A stretch of 64,000 nucleotides of DNA from Zarea fungicola. Lineage: Eukaryota > Ascomycota > Sordariomycetes > Hypocreales > Cordycipitaceae. The first letter of the stretch is position 1, and each line of letters begins with the position of its first letter. The notes beneath the pieces are model-generated. The model saw only the letters and a program-made list of their open reading frames with translations. It made no database searches and was not told where the DNA came from. This document shows positions 35,347-47,019 of the stretch, piece by piece. A program made the translations under genes and the position numbers. The DNA is taken from the NCBI GenBank assembly GCA_900169235.1, contig FWCC01000017.1, positions 1 through 64,000 of the forward strand, written 5' to 3'.

Positions 35347-38300
35347 ATGACTGTAAATTCACTTGGAATTCGCGTCTCAATTGACCGCGGAGGCACCTTT
35401 ACTGATGTTCACGCTGCTATTCCGGGCCGCGAAGACATTATTCTAAAGCTACTGTCCGTGGACCCGGCCAATTATCAAGATGCTCCGACCGAAGGCATTA
35501 GACGGATACTGGAATTAGTGACGGGTGAGGTTCTGCCCAGGGGCGAGCCCTTGGACTTATTCCATTTCGAGTCCATCAGAATGGGCACAACAGTGGCTAC
35601 AAACGCCCTGCTGGAGCGCAAAGGAGAGCGAGTCGCTCTTGTCACTACCAAGGGTTTCCGCGACCTCCTTGCTATCGGAAACCAGTCTCGCCCCGACATT
35701 TTCGACTTGTCAATATCGCGCCCAGATGTCCTGTTTGACAGCGTTGTTGAAGTCGATGAGCGCGTCACAATGGAGGACTACACAGAGGATCCGCTAGCTG
35801 CTACGACAAAGATCAACGGTAGTGACCCAGACTTGGTGTCTGCCATCACAGGAGAAGCAATTCGAGTCCTGAAAAGGCCAGATCTGGCAGCAGTCACGTC
35901 GGACTTGCAAAATCTCAAGGATAAGGGCTTCCGTTCCCTTGCCGTCGCCTTTGTTCACTCGTATGCATATCCAGAGCATGAAATTCAGGTTGGCCGCATC
36001 GCTCTCGACATGGGCTTCTCGGTGACACTGTCATCAGAGGTACAACCAATGATCAACATTGTACCTCGCGGCACATCAGCGGTCGTCGACGCATACCTGA
36101 CGCCCATTATTCGTCAATACATCAACTCAATTTCAGCAAACTTTCGCGGTGGATTCTCATCGGCAGCCACACGCATCGAATTCATGCAGTCGGATGGTGG
36201 GCTGGCAGATTATCGTAAATTCAGCGGGCTAAAGGCGATTTTATCTGGTCCAGCGGGCGGTGTTGTTGGCTATGCACAGACATCATGGGACGAGGAAGAA
36301 AGATGTCCCATCATTGGTTTCGACATGGGCGGCACGTCAACGGATGTGTCGCGATACGCCGGCGTCTATGACCACGTCTTTGAAACTACAACAGCTGGCG
36401 TAAACATCCAATCCCCTCAATTGGATATCCATACCGTTGCCGCGGGCGGCGGCTCCATCTTGACATGGAAGAATGGCTTGTTCAATGTCGGACCGGAGTC
36501 GGCATCCGCTCATCCTGGTCCGGCCTGCTATAGAAAAGGCGGTCCATTGACCATTACTGACGCAAATCTCTTTCTCGGCCGTCTGCTGCCAGAATACTTC
36601 CCCAAGGTCTTTGGTCCCAAAGAAAATGAGCCGCTCAGCCGTGAGATTGTGGCAACCAAGTTTGCACAGCTCACCAATGATATCAACAAAGACAGGGTCG
36701 CCTCCGGCTTAACGGCTTTCTCCTCGGAGGAAGTTGCACTTGGCTTCCTCAAGGTTGCCAACGAAGGCATGGCAGGTCCCATTCGCGGCCTTACAGAGAG
36801 TCGAGGATACGATGCTGCCGATCATCATCTTGCCTGCTTTGGAGGCGCAGGTGGCCAGCATGCCTGCTCTGTGGCAGATGTGCTCGGAATCTCACGCATT
36901 ATTATGCACAAGTATTCATCAATTCTTTCAGCCTACGGCATTTCGCTCGCCGATGTTGTACACGAGATTCAACGACCAGCCGCCATTACCTGGGGAGCAG
37001 ACACACAGCGCTCCATTCAGCTGCAGTTGGAAGTATTGGCGGAGCAGGCCAAGCATGAGCTATTGAAGCAAGGGTTTGCAGCTGACCAAATCACGTTCGA
37101 CTCATATCTTAGCATGCGATATGCGGGCTCGAGCAGCGCCCTCATGATCCTGAAGGGTTCGGACTGGAACTTTCAGCGTGAATTTGAGGAAGAGCACATT
37201 CGTGGTTTCGGGTTCCATTTTCCAGAGAAGCACATCATTGTTGACGATTTGCGAATTCGAGCCATTGGAAAGAGCCAGTCCAGGAACATGAAGACTCCAT
37301 ACAGCCAGCTCAAGTCAATGGATAAGAGCAACAAACCAACAGCGGCCGCAAGCGGGACAAGCATTGTGTACTTTGAAGGCTCTGGTCACATTGACACTGG
37401 TGTATACGAGCTGCAGAATCTTCCTGCTTCGGCTCGAATCGTTGGACCAGCCTTGATTATCGACAAAACACAAACTATTCTCGTCAGCCCTGGTGCAACA
37501 GCCACCATACTAGACAGCTATGTCATTATCGACAGAGACACAACAGCGCCCAAGACCCAGTCGACCGAGGGGGTGGAAGAGTTTAGTCCCATCCAACTCT
37601 CCGTTTTTGGTCATCGATTCATGTCTATTGCGGAGCAAATGGGCCGCACGCTAAAGAAAACTGCTGTGTCTACCAACATCAAGGAGCGATTGGACTTTTC
37701 CTGTGCCATATTCAGCCCAGACGGTGGCCTCGTCGCGAATGCACCGCATGTTCCGGTTCATCTTGGCTCCATGCAGTTTGCTGTTCAATACCAGCACCGT
37801 CTTTGGGACGGCAAGCTTCAAGACGGCGATGTGCTCATGTCAAACCACCCGTCTTGCGGTGGCACTCACCTCCCAGACATCACCGTCATCACTCCAGTCT
37901 TTGATAAGGGTGTTTTGGCCTTTTACGTCGCTTCTCGTGGCCACCATGCCGATATTGGAGGCATCTTACCCGGTTCCATGCCTCCTACATCATCTGCTCT
38001 GTGGCAAGAGGGGGCAGCCATTGAATCCACAAAGCTCGTGAGTGGCGGGCGCTTCAACGATGACGAGGTCAGACGGCTGCTGCTCGAGGAGCCGGCTCAG
38101 TATGAGAGCTGTTCAGGCACGCGGCGACTGGCTGACAACATCTCGGATCTCAAGGCTCAGATTGCCGCCAACGCAAAGGGCATCAGCCTCATCACGGCCC
38201 TCATTGCCGAGTTTGGCCTGCCCTGTGTCCATCGCTACATGTACGCCATCCAAAACACCGCCGAGGATGCCGTGCGCGAGCTCATGCTGTCGACCGTTGC

Positions 38301-39189
38301 CAAGTACGGCCCCGAGCCGCTCACCGCCGTCGACTACATGGACGACGGGACGCCCATCAAGCTGGCCATAACAATTGCCAAGGACGGCTCAGCGACGTTT
38401 GACTTTACCGGCACGGGCGCCCACGTGCTGGGCAACACCAACGCGCCCATCGCCATCACGCACTCCGCCATCATCTACTGCCTGCGGAGCCTCGTCTCCT
38501 CCTCGATCCCCCTAAACCAGGGCTGTCTGGCCCCGATTCAGATCACGGTGCCCCAGGACACGATCCTGAGGCCCGGCGCCGGCCTGGCCGTGGTGGGCGG
38601 CAATGTCCTCACATCGCAGCGAGTGACGGACGTCGTGCTGAAAGCCTTCCGCGCCGCCGCCGCCAGCCAGGGCTGCTGCAACAACCTCACCTTTGGCACG
38701 GGCGGCAAGGACACCGCGACGGGCGAGCACAGGGAAGGGTTCGGGTACTACGAGACGATTGCGGGCGGCGCGGGCGCGGGGCCGACGTGGGCCGGCCGCA
38801 GCGGCGTCCACACGCACATGACCAACACGCGCATCACCGACCCCGAGGTGTTTGAGAAGCGGTACCCTTGCATCCTCCGGCGTTTCGAGCTCCGACGGGG
38901 GTCCGGGGGCGCGGGCCGGTTCCGCGGCGGCGACGGGACGGTGCGCGAGATTGAGTTTCGCGTGCCCGTGCAGTGCTCCATCCTGAGCGAGCGCCGGTCG
39001 AGGCAGCCGTACGGGATGGAGGGCGGCGCCGGCGGCCAGACGGGCCGCAACTCTGTGCTGCTGGCGGACAGGACGACGGGCGGCATGAGGCTGGTCAACC
39101 TGGGCGCCAAGGCCACGACCAAGTTGGATCGTGGTGAGCGCGTCATCATCGAGTCACCTGGTGGTGGCGGCTGGGGTGTTGAAGCCTAG
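35347..39189 (+). CDS. 5-oxoprolinase/hydantoinase-type ATP-dependent hydrolase (HyuA-HyuB fusion)
   Basis: One exon encodes 1280 residues, the usual size of eukaryotic 5-oxoprolinases. The ATG at 35347 is the first in frame; further upstream only TTG is available. The N-terminal half is HyuA-like with DRGGTFTD near the start, [15 protein letters not shown], and the second actin-fold loop [13 protein letters not shown]. The HyuB half begins near residue 747 ([13 protein letters not shown]) and ends with [18 protein letters not shown] and a Gly-rich tail. Known family members open cyclic amides (5-oxoproline, hydantoins) using ATP; fungi carry several paralogues with untested substrates. It lacks introns, unlike most neighbours. 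Its neighbours are a Zn2Cys6 regulator (divergent), a Dal5-type transporter and an SDR. This suggests a catabolic unit for a cyclic nitrogen compound (inference). Confidence 0.88.
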   Translation: MTVNSLGIRVSIDRGGTFTDVHAAIPGREDIILKLLSVDPANYQDAPTEGIRRILELVTGEVLPRGEPLDLFHFESIRMGTTVATNALLERKGERVALVTTKGFRDLLAIGNQSRPDIFDLSISRPDVLFDSVVEVDERVTMEDYTEDPLAATTKINGSDPDLVSAITGEAIRVLKRPDLAAVTSDLQNLKDKGFRSLAVAFVHSYAYPEHEIQVGRIALDMGFSVTLSSEVQPMINIVPRGTSAVVDAYLTPIIRQYINSISANFRGGFSSAATRIEFMQSDGGLADYRKFSGLKAILSGPAGGVVGYAQTSWDEEERCPIIGFDMGGTSTDVSRYAGVYDHVFETTTAGVNIQSPQLDIHTVAAGGGSILTWKNGLFNVGPESASAHPGPACYRKGGPLTITDANLFLGRLLPEYFPKVFGPKENEPLSREIVATKFAQLTNDINKDRVASGLTAFSSEEVALGFLKVANEGMAGPIRGLTESRGYDAADHHLACFGGAGGQHACSVADVLGISRIIMHKYSSILSAYGISLADVVHEIQRPAAITWGADTQRSIQLQLEVLAEQAKHELLKQGFAADQITFDSYLSMRYAGSSSALMILKGSDWNFQREFEEEHIRGFGFHFPEKHIIVDDLRIRAIGKSQSRNMKTPYSQLKSMDKSNKPTAAASGTSIVYFEGSGHIDTGVYELQNLPASARIVGPALIIDKTQTILVSPGATATILDSYVIIDRDTTAPKTQSTEGVEEFSPIQLSVFGHRFMSIAEQMGRTLKKTAVSTNIKERLDFSCAIFSPDGGLVANAPHVPVHLGSMQFAVQYQHRLWDGKLQDGDVLMSNHPSCGGTHLPDITVITPVFDKGVLAFYVASRGHHADIGGILPGSMPPTSSALWQEGAAIESTKLVSGGRFNDDEVRRLLLEEPAQYESCSGTRRLADNISDLKAQIAANAKGISLITALIAEFGLPCVHRYMYAIQNTAEDAVRELMLSTVAKYGPEPLTAVDYMDDGTPIKLAITIAKDGSATFDFTGTGAHVLGNTNAPIAITHSAIIYCLRSLVSSSIPLNQGCLAPIQITVPQDTILRPGAGLAVVGGNVLTSQRVTDVVLKAFRAAAASQGCCNNLTFGTGGKDTATGEHREGFGYYETIAGGAGAGPTWAGRSGVHTHMTNTRITDPEVFEKRYPCILRRFELRRGSGGAGRFRGGDGTVREIEFRVPVQCSILSERRSRQPYGMEGGAGGQTGRNSVLLADRTTGGMRLVNLGAKATTKLDRGERVIIESPGGGGWGVEA

Positions 39190-40333
39190 ACATCCCTTTC
39201 ATGTTTTCTTTTACCGGTTTTAGAGTGTATTGTTTACGTTTAGAGAATAGATATTTCCATTTCATTACATATGAGCAAAGCATGTATACATGTGAATATT
39301 CATGCGTCTGTGTGTGTAGATGAATGATGATAGTCGGGCCCTTGTGCTGATTTACAATGTTTGCAGGGTTTTAATGAAATTCGTTGTTGTTTTTCAGCTG
39401 TCTAGCCCATAAGAGGAACAAAACTTGGCTCCATTGAACTTTCTTACTCTCCCACTTGTTACGTGCCGGCGATATAAGTCAAATCACCAATTTCAATAGT
39501 CTTATCTCCAATCTCCGCTACTTTTTCTTCTTGTCTTGTTATATCACGCATATCCATCAAATTGAGTACTCGGAGCTATCTTGAGCAGAGATTGTTCCGA
39601 TGGCTGGGCATGGAGAGATAAGAAACCCTTTGAAATCTCAACGATCCAGGTGGCCCGTATTTACATCTCAGCTTGGCCAAGATGTAAAAGTTGAATCAAT
39701 AGTCGATCGTGCCACCATTTAATTGGCCCACCCATAGAATAAAGTTCGACACCGGTTTTTGCGGAGTTGGGGTCAATTCTTCAAAAGCCGAAACGGCCTT
39801 GTATTCTCTTTATTTCTCCAATTTAGGTTTTTCCATGCGGGGAATGCATTGTGACCGGCAGCGTCGGACTTACCAGACTCAGGTGGCCTACCTTATTCCG
39901 CGATTGACGAAATCGAACCACCAACTCGGTTGTGGCTAGCTGTACTCCGTACTTTGCCTATTTTGCTTTTTCTTTCAGCTCTCGTAGCTCCATGTCGATC
40001 GAATAGTGGATAAAGCCTTACCCCAAAATCGGTGATGCCGTTGCATCTACAGTTGAGTCTCGCCTAGCTTGGTTTGTACCCAAGGCCTGCCCAAGCCACC
40101 ATGCTCTCCTCGTTGGAGCTTTTCGGCTTGAGCTCTAGCGACAGGCGGCATATGCTCCAGATAATCTGCGGCTGCTGCCGCCTGGTTGTATGACAAGAGC
40201 TACGTAATACAGGAGCTGTAAAACTATAAAGGGTTTCGTCTGTCCACACTTTGCTACATGCCGATCTTGTACATCGCAACTGCATAGCACATCATACTGA
40301 ATATATTCAGATAACATCAGACCTCAATACAAC
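39190..40333. other. intergenic interval, SDR promoter
   Basis: A promoter-like stretch (TATAAG near 39473, then a T/C-rich tract) leads only to a 40-codon ORF at 39600-39722 with no features. The SDR core promoter lies at the right end. Confidence 0.45.
40225..40231 (+). promoter_or_regulatory. TATA box of SDR gene
   Basis: TATAAAG lies 109 nt before the SDR ATG at 40334. Confidence 0.55.
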
Positions 40334-41255
40334 ATGTCGCTTCAAGGAAAAGTTGCCCTCATCACTGGAGGAGCCAAGAACCTCGGCGCGGAGATTGCCC
40401 GGGAGCTTGCCGGCTTGGGTGCCAACCTGGCGCTACATTACAACTCGGACAAGTCCAAGGATGATGCCGACCAGCTTGCCAAGGAATTTGCGTCCAAGTT
40501 CCCCCAATCCGAGGTCAAATTCTACCAGGGTGACCTGACGACCGAGTCGGCAGTAGAGAAGCTGTTTACGTCGGCCAAACAAGACTTGGGGCAGATTGAC
40601 ATTGTGATTAACACGGTGGGCAAGGTGCTCAAGAAGGGCATCACCGAGATTACGGAAAAAGAATATGATGAAATGTTTGCGTAAGTTTTGCGCCATGGGG
40701 CTTCAATTCCGGGAACGATGGAAGTTGTGGTCTTTAAGAAAAAGCAGAAACGGCGGCTAACTGAAGTTCAGCGTAAACTCCAAAGCCGCATTTTTCATTC
40801 TCAAGTCAGGAGCCAAGCACGTTGCCGATGGAGGCAAGCTCATCACCATTGTCACTGCTCTACTGGGAGCCTTTACGGGCTTCTACACTTCATATGCCGG
40901 TTCCAAGGCGCCAGTCGAACATTTTACACGCGGTGTAGCCAAAGAGCTGCAACCTCGCATGATTAGTGTGAATGCAGTTGCTCCAGGCCCGATGGACACT
41001 CGTACGTAATACTTGCTACACCTGACCTCTTGTCTCAACTCTCGTTTGCAGTGTGCTAATGAAACCTTGTCCACGATAGCGTTCTTTTATCCCCAAGAGT
41101 CTCCAGAGGCCGTTGCCTATCACAAGAGCCAAGGTCTTGGTGGAAGGCTGACCGAGGTCAAGGACATTGCACCTCTTATCCGGTTCCTTGTGACGGAAGG
41201 TGGTTGGATTACTGGACAGACGCTGTTTGCCAACGGCGGCTATACAACCCGCTAG
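40334..41255 (+). CDS. short-chain dehydrogenase/reductase, classical type
   Basis: Three exons (40334-40680, 40772-41001, 41080-41255) give 250 residues, the classical SDR length. The cofactor loop is TGGAKNLG (11-18), with Asn where the second Gly of TGxxxGxG normally lies. The NAG-like motif is NTVG (93-96). Catalytic Asn118, Tyr157 and Lys161 are present, but the position 13 before Tyr157, normally Ser, is Thr144. The C-terminus has the usual GGWITGQTLFANGGY ending. It resembles 3-oxoacyl-[ACP] reductase-type SDRs and probably uses NAD(P)H; the substrate is unknown. It follows the hydrolase gene on the same strand after 1.1 kb and may belong to that cluster, but membership is only positional. 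Confidence 0.87.
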
Positions 41256-42326
41256 ATAAAGTGTAGATGATGTTGTTGTTTGTTTGTTTTTTTAGAAAAT
41301 GTTGATACAAAAAATATGACACAGCGAGAACGATGGCAGTATTGATTGTACTCGGCGGTGAGCCTGTCGAGGCATCGTGATTGGATGTGATGTCTACCTG
41401 ATGGGCTCCGCAATTGGTAGATCGGCGGCCGATGGTATGTCAATTCGCCAATACACTCTGCCTGAACAAATTAATTGGTAGAGTTGATGGCTGTACGCAG
41501 TATAGAGTACAGAGTACTGGGTACTGAGTGTAGATATTGTTGTGTTTGCCCCTGCCAATTCTGAAGCTGGGTGGACTTGCCGGTTTTGCTGCAGGCTGAT
41601 TACAGTGGGCTTACAGGGGAGGCTTCCCCCACTGAGGGGCTCCTGTAACACGAACCCCTCCCCTGTAAGAAGAAAAAAGGTACCACAGATGTGCTAGCAG
41701 ACAAGGCTGTCAGCCATGTACCATATAACCAGCCTCTCCGCTTTTTGCACCCCAGCCACTCGAATTTACGGTCAAGCCTGCTAGGTACCTCGCAACTGCT
41801 GTTCGCTGAAGCGGCTTCCAATGTACCTGATGGATCATGCATGGCCCTTCTGACCAAATCCACGACTCCTCTTACCTGCATCCTGCATATGCACGTAAGT
41901 TTCTCGCCATCTTGCCACTGGAAAAAGGACCACTGCAGCTGTCTTGAATTTTTTTCCTTCTTTCCGCATCGTTGTTGCGCCGTTTTCCTGTCTTTTTGTT
42001 TCAGCCAACTCACGAGGTTTCACTCTACGCTTCGGACTACCCATTTGCATCTACACACTGCGCAAACAAAACCGATTGCACCACGAGCTTGACAACAATC
42101 CTGAATACCACTGCTGGGAAACTCCAACATCAGCTGCATATTGGCATCGCAGTACTCAACTCGGATTCTGTATCTTGTGAACCATCATTTTGTTGCATCA
42201 AAACGACGTTCGCCGCACTTGCCCAGCAGGCTCGCATTGTGCGCATCGCTCGGCGCAAATCAACAGGCCGACGAGAGCTTGTTCTCCTCTCCAAGAAAAC
42301 ATATACGACAGCAACACAACGCCAAA
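41256..42326. other. intergenic interval with hairpin
   Basis: It contains a GTAC-rich patch (about 41500-41530), a strong inverted repeat at 41610-41669, and the leader of the membrane-protein gene. Overlapping ORFs from 41600 to 42320 show no protein-like content. Confidence 0.5.
41610..41669. repeat. 13-bp inverted repeat with AGGGG/CCCCT motifs
   Basis: CTTACAGGGGAGG (41610-41622) and its exact reverse complement (41657-41669) flank a 34-nt loop. AGGGG or CCCCT, the stress-response element core, occurs about four times in the structure. Confidence 0.8.
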
Positions 42327-43252
42327 ATGCCCTTCTTCCCAGAAGGCTTCACAGACGGCCATTCCAGCCATCACAAGCGCTCCTCATCGCACCATCGCTC
42401 CAGCAAACGTCATCGTTCCCGCTCCAGCTCTCGCACTCGCAGCCATGGCCATGGCGCAGGCTCCGTCATCAGTGACTTCTTCACTGGCAAGGACAGCTCT
42501 TACAACAAGCACAATGCATCGCGCTCCGCCCTCGGTGACTTCTTCACTGGCAAGGACAGCTCTTACAACAAGCACAATGCATCGCGCTCCGCCCTCGGTG
42601 ACTTCTTTACTGGCAAGGACAGCTCTTACAACAAGCACAATGCGTCGCGCAGCTCTTTTTTCGGTGTTCCGCTGGGGAACTCGTCTCGCGGCAGCTTCTT
42701 TGGATTAGGTATGCCACTCATCTTCTTCCCTCGAGGACCCCCCAGCCTTCTTACTCTTGCTTTCCACCCCCGCTCCAACCGTCTCAAAAACTAACTGTCT
42801 CTCTCTCTCTCTTACCAGGCTCACGTCCCTCGTATTATAAGCGCTCCCCGCGCAAAGGTTTTATGCAGCGCGCCTACAAGCAGCTCAAGCGCCTGATTCG
42901 CGACCTCTTGCATTGGTTCAAGCGCCACCCCTGGAAGGTCTTCTTCATGGTCATCATGCCCCTCGTCACCGGCGGCGCCCTCACGGCCCTCCTCGCCCGC
43001 TTCGGCCTGCGTATCCCGCCCTCGCTCGAACGCGCAATGGGCATGGCCTCGCGCGCCGCCTCGGGCGACTCCATGGGCTTCGTCGGCGACGCCATGCGCA
43101 TGGCCGGCGGGGCCACGGGTGCCTCGCGCGGTGCGAGCCACTCGGCCCGTGCCAGCTTTGACAGCTACACCCATTCTCGTGGTCGATCCAGCCGTGATGG
43201 TGATGATTGGAGCAGCGGCCTTATGAATGGTGTTGCCAAAATGTTTATTTAG
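42327..43252 (+). CDS. unknown basic membrane protein with three 21-residue repeats
   Basis: Two exons (42327-42708, 42819-43252) give 271 residues. The intron ends in a CT-repeat tract and splits a Gly codon. The N-terminus is rich in His, Ser and Arg (HHKRSSSHHRSSKRHRSRSS). Residues 49-111 are three near-identical 21-residue units starting S/GDFFTGKDSSYNKHN. A basic region (KRSPRKGFMQRAYKQLKR) precedes one likely membrane helix (about 167-190: VFFMVIMPLVTGGALTALL), then a small-residue, Arg/Ser tail. I recognise no family. Splice phase, codon pattern and repeat preservation in one frame support a real gene. Membrane location is inferred from the helix; function is unknown. Confidence 0.75.
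42471..42659 (+). repeat. 63-bp tandem repeat, three copies, in frame
   Basis: Units start at 42471, 42534 and 42597. They are almost identical at DNA level; copy 3 diverges at its end. Unit length is a multiple of three, so copy number can change without frameshift. Confidence 0.93.
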
Positions 43253-44265
43253 CGCAAAATACGCACAAGCGTTGATGGAACACAATCTCCCGACTCTGTC
43301 TGCTCCACCCTCATCCTGTCGCCCTTGTACGTTTTCTTATTGAGGAAAGTGAACGCACAGTTGATTATAGCACACCATGTTTGGATGTACTGCACGATAA
43401 ACCTCTCTGACTATAAAGTTATATACACATTCTACATTACACATTACACATACATGGATGATTAGCCTCCCTCTACTTGAGAAGAGTTCATCTAACATCC
43501 GTCATTTACAGCACATTTATATTCGGAAAGCACAAGTTGGCTCCTAAATTCATTCTTAGTTCTCGCAGATAAATGCACTTTGTTCCGTTTTTGCCTGATA
43601 TAGTAATATATTTTCCAACACATACATGTGCTGTACAGATTTGCAACCTAGTTTTTCTCTTCTTTTTTCTCTGTGTTTTATTTGTCGTTTCCATTTTTGC
43701 TTGTTTCTTTCTTCTCGTATAGAAAATAGAAATTGAAAAAAAAAAAAAAAAACTTTGTGAAACAAGAGGGGAAAAAAACACATCTCAAATCGAGTAAATG
43801 TAAACAAAAAACACCATATACGCATCCCTGATAAGCAGAGAGAATACAACCTAGCCCCAACCCGTATGTAATTTGACTTTGCCGTAAAAAATGGAGACCG
43901 AAAAAGAAATGCTATATACATCATCATGGAAAGCCAGCCGTCTGCTTTTGCGTCTCTCCTCTTTCCTCCCGACGCCACCATCAGGTCAACGCTACAGCGC
44001 GCAAATGCTCTACTACGTCGAGGGAGCATTGTACGGGATGCAGTATCCCTTGCTGATGGTGGCACGAGTGGAGTTTCCTCCTCTTCCGATCTATGGGCCA
44101 GATCCAACAGTGTTTCGCCTGGTATGCTTCGCATAAACAAGCAATATATGAAAACAAAAGACATGCGATACTGCAAAGCACATGTATATCATAATAATGT
44201 TGTGTGAGTCTGTTCTTTTCTGTTTTTGTTTTTTTTTTTTTTTGCGAATTTTCTTATGATTGCTC
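43253..44265. other. convergent 3' flanks
   Basis: This AT-rich interval has an A-run (about 43736-43752) and a T-run (about 44229-44243). No supportable gene is seen. Confidence 0.5.
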
Positions 44266-47019
44266 TCAAGTTGATGAGCTGTCCTTGTTTGGTTTCCAGA
44301 ATTGCATCATTCGTCCCAGCTTCTTGCTCTTGCTCTTGTTCTTGCGCGCGGCTCTATTCTCGGCTTCCTCGAAAGTCAGTTCAGTCGAGAGTTTGCTGCG
44401 CTCTCCGTGAGAACTGCTGATAAGCCGACTGAGGCTGATGAGACTGGAGCGCCGACGACCGAATGCCGCTGAAGATACTGAAGACGGCCGCTGGTCACGT
44501 AAGGCACTGGGGTGAGGGCGCGCCTGAGGATTGAAGCCACTCTCTCTCGTCATTGTGGATGTACTGGATGTGAGAGACGGGATATCGTAGTCCATAGATA
44601 TGCGTACTTCTGGGCCAGGTTCACCCATAAGCAGCGATTGGAACGAATTGTCTTCTGCCACAGACGACGGTGCCGTTGAGACCCGGTGAGCATCCGACAT
44701 TGGGGATCTTGGCGACGGATATGACGATGTAGTGCTTACGGAGTAGGGGCTCAAGGGCATGAAAGCACCCTGCGGGAGTGTAAGCGGAACCGCGTCAACA
44801 GGTGGCGGTTCGTTCGTTGACGTGGGTAGAATTCTCTTCGGCGACGGTGCCCCGGAATCCCAAGAGTTTCGGTGGCTAGAGGGCATGACTGGGCTCTGCA
44901 GAGTGGATCCAGAGCTGGTGGGCTCCTCAGCAATGACGCTCTCGTGAAGAGAAGTCCTTGAGCATTCAGCACGCACGGAACGGGCGCCACTCTGGTCCTT
45001 GTCACTGAGTCCAGAGCTTTTGCGTCGAACCGCCAAGCCTCGCAGGCTTGTGGTTTCAGAACAGCTGTCACTGATAATAATGTGCTCCGTCCTGGACTCA
45101 GATTCATTGCCTTCAGTATTGTCATCCTCTTTTTTGTTGTCTTCATCCTCTTCCTCCTCAAACACATCTGCCATTGTAGAGTTGCTACCAAAGCGATGAA
45201 TACCCCTTCCAGCCTCGAACGGGGGCAGATCAGGTGCAGATTCTGCTCGTCGATGATAATGCATACCAGGACCGCCAAAGCCCTTCATACCTTGAGCGCT
45301 GTGCAAGCGGCGTCTGCCGTTGTTGCCAGCAGCGCGCTGTGCCGCTTCCCACTCTGGGTTATGGGGTAGGGGTGTGTTGAATGGTCCAAGGGCTGCATCC
45401 AAGTCAATCATAGGAGACATTATCTCCTCTGGTCGGCGCGGCTGCTGTGTCACCAGAGTAGGCTCTGGGGGTTGGATATGTACCAAAGGTGGGTGCATGA
45501 CTTGCTTTTCAGCATCATCATCCTCATCATCCTCGTCCTCATCCATGGGTGTGATGGAAGGCGGTGGAGTCGGCGGTCGCACGAGGCCTGTTTTGGGTCG
45601 ATTCTTCTCTCCTTTACTCTTAATAGGCAGGATCGAACCAGCCCATCCCTTGACAGTCTTAGTCTTTGATCTTCTATTCTTTTTCTTTTGCTTGGATCGA
45701 GACAAGTCCGCAGCCTCCGAATCAGAGCCTCGATCAGAGGATGAACCGGCGTGAACGCGTGAAGCAGAATCGGAAGAACTGGAGCTGGCGGGGCGACCTT
45801 TTGGCGATGTGTTCGAGGGACCAAATGGCTCTAATCCAAAGAATGACCAGCGTTTTGGTCTTGTTGAGCTTGGTAATACTGCGTCTGTAATTGTTGCCTC
45901 AACGCCAGTGAGAGTTGGATTTGAGTTTCGGCGTCTAGGGGAGGTGTTTGTCTGGTCGGGATCGGGACTGGCAATGGTTTCCAGAATAGCACCAGCTGTA
46001 GATGGTCTCGAATCTTGCATTTCCTTTGTTGGGCTTCGAGAGAGGGGAATCGTGGAGTAGTCATCACTAAAGGCAGTGGGAGAAACAACGGAGGAGATGC
46101 TCTCAGACATGGAGTGACCGGGTCGGGCGGTCACAGTACTGGATGTATCGCTAGACACCAGGGACAATGGCCGGGGAATAAACTCGAGCTTGTCAGAAAA
46201 GCCTACGCGGGCTCTAGCGGTTGATTTGGCGGGTCTAGGACTGGGCGCTACAAAATTGTCAGACTCCTCTGAGCCCTGTAGTGGCGTGGGAACATCTTGA
46301 ACGGGCTCAGGCAAAGGCGTGATGTTGAAGGCATCGTCGACAAGCGGGATAGTTGCATTGATTCCTTGGTCAAAGTTTGTCGGGCTATTGGGGGCGCTAC
46401 TGCCCTTCGGAGTCCAATCGATCGTTGGTGGCTGCAGAATAGGCAAGTCATTTGTAGATATAGCACCCGACATACCTCGTCGATGGCCTCGACGTGGGGG
46501 CGGCGGCTGAAGTAATTGTGTTGGGAAGCCATTTTCTTTGGTCGGACTGGTGCTCATAACGGCAATGGAACTACCATCCCGAATGCTACCGCCGACAAAC
46601 TCGCTGCCTCCTCTGCGATGGCCATGGCGAACAGGTCTTGCCGGCGATGGTACATGTTTCGGGGAGAGGGGTGATGTGGGCGGACTTAGAAACAAGGGCG
46701 AATTGCGATCGGGAGGCAAGGATGCGCCAGGATTGAAGCTAAAATCAGGCAGAGCGTTCGGTCTGGGGGCGGGACGATTATCGCGAGCGGGAAACCGGAA
46801 GTCTTGCTGATCCAGAGGGGCGGGGGACTGCTGCTCATCAATCTCAGTTGATACGGGAGCGGCCTGAGCAGGGAAGACAAAGTCGGGTATGGCAATGGGA
46901 GCATGTCGCCGTGATGAAGCAGGCGAAATCCTCTCCTGTCTTGGAGCGTGTGTCAACGGTTGTAATGTCGGGGACGACTCATTGTGGCCCATGGTAGGGC
47001 CAAATGTGGCAGCCATCAT
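44266..47019 (-). CDS. large intrinsically disordered Ser/Pro-rich protein
   Basis: A single exon of 917 residues starts at the first of two adjacent ATGs (47019). It is rich in Ser, Pro and Thr throughout, with many short SP/TP motifs that are possible proline-directed kinase sites. An acidic run (DEDEDDEDDDAE) lies near residue 495. The C-terminus is basic (KNKSKSKKLGRMMQFWKPNK). No enzyme domain, signal peptide or membrane helix is seen. A single uninterrupted frame of this length with biased but non-random composition supports a real gene. Similar disordered proteins are conserved among filamentous ascomycetes, but I cannot name a function. Its upstream region is the 6-kb gene-free interval, which may hold an extended promoter. 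Confidence 0.75.
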   Translation of the reverse strand: MMAATFGPTMGHNESSPTLQPLTHAPRQERISPASSRRHAPIAIPDFVFPAQAAPVSTEIDEQQSPAPLDQQDFRFPARDNRPAPRPNALPDFSFNPGASLPPDRNSPLFLSPPTSPLSPKHVPSPARPVRHGHRRGGSEFVGGSIRDGSSIAVMSTSPTKENGFPTQLLQPPPPRRGHRRGMSGAISTNDLPILQPPTIDWTPKGSSAPNSPTNFDQGINATIPLVDDAFNITPLPEPVQDVPTPLQGSEESDNFVAPSPRPAKSTARARVGFSDKLEFIPRPLSLVSSDTSSTVTARPGHSMSESISSVVSPTAFSDDYSTIPLSRSPTKEMQDSRPSTAGAILETIASPDPDQTNTSPRRRNSNPTLTGVEATITDAVLPSSTRPKRWSFFGLEPFGPSNTSPKGRPASSSSSDSASRVHAGSSSDRGSDSEAADLSRSKQKKKNRRSKTKTVKGWAGSILPIKSKGEKNRPKTGLVRPPTPPPSITPMDEDEDDEDDDAEKQVMHPPLVHIQPPEPTLVTQQPRRPEEIMSPMIDLDAALGPFNTPLPHNPEWEAAQRAAGNNGRRRLHSAQGMKGFGGPGMHYHRRAESAPDLPPFEAGRGIHRFGSNSTMADVFEEEEDEDNKKEDDNTEGNESESRTEHIIISDSCSETTSLRGLAVRRKSSGLSDKDQSGARSVRAECSRTSLHESVIAEEPTSSGSTLQSPVMPSSHRNSWDSGAPSPKRILPTSTNEPPPVDAVPLTLPQGAFMPLSPYSVSTTSSYPSPRSPMSDAHRVSTAPSSVAEDNSFQSLLMGEPGPEVRISMDYDIPSLTSSTSTMTRESGFNPQARPHPSALRDQRPSSVSSAAFGRRRSSLISLSRLISSSHGERSKLSTELTFEEAENRAARKNKSKSKKLGRMMQFWKPNKDSSST

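Noticed and set aside
39600..39722. 40-codon ORF after a promoter-like stretch
   Set aside because: Too short, with no family features and no convincing intron to extend it.
42471..42659. CRISPR-like array
   Set aside because: The units are contiguous 63-bp coding repeats without spacers in a eukaryotic genome.
42190..42708. 172-codon ORF overlapping the repeat protein
   Set aside because: It is another frame of the 63-bp repeats; only the frame from 42327 joins in phase to the membrane-helix exon.
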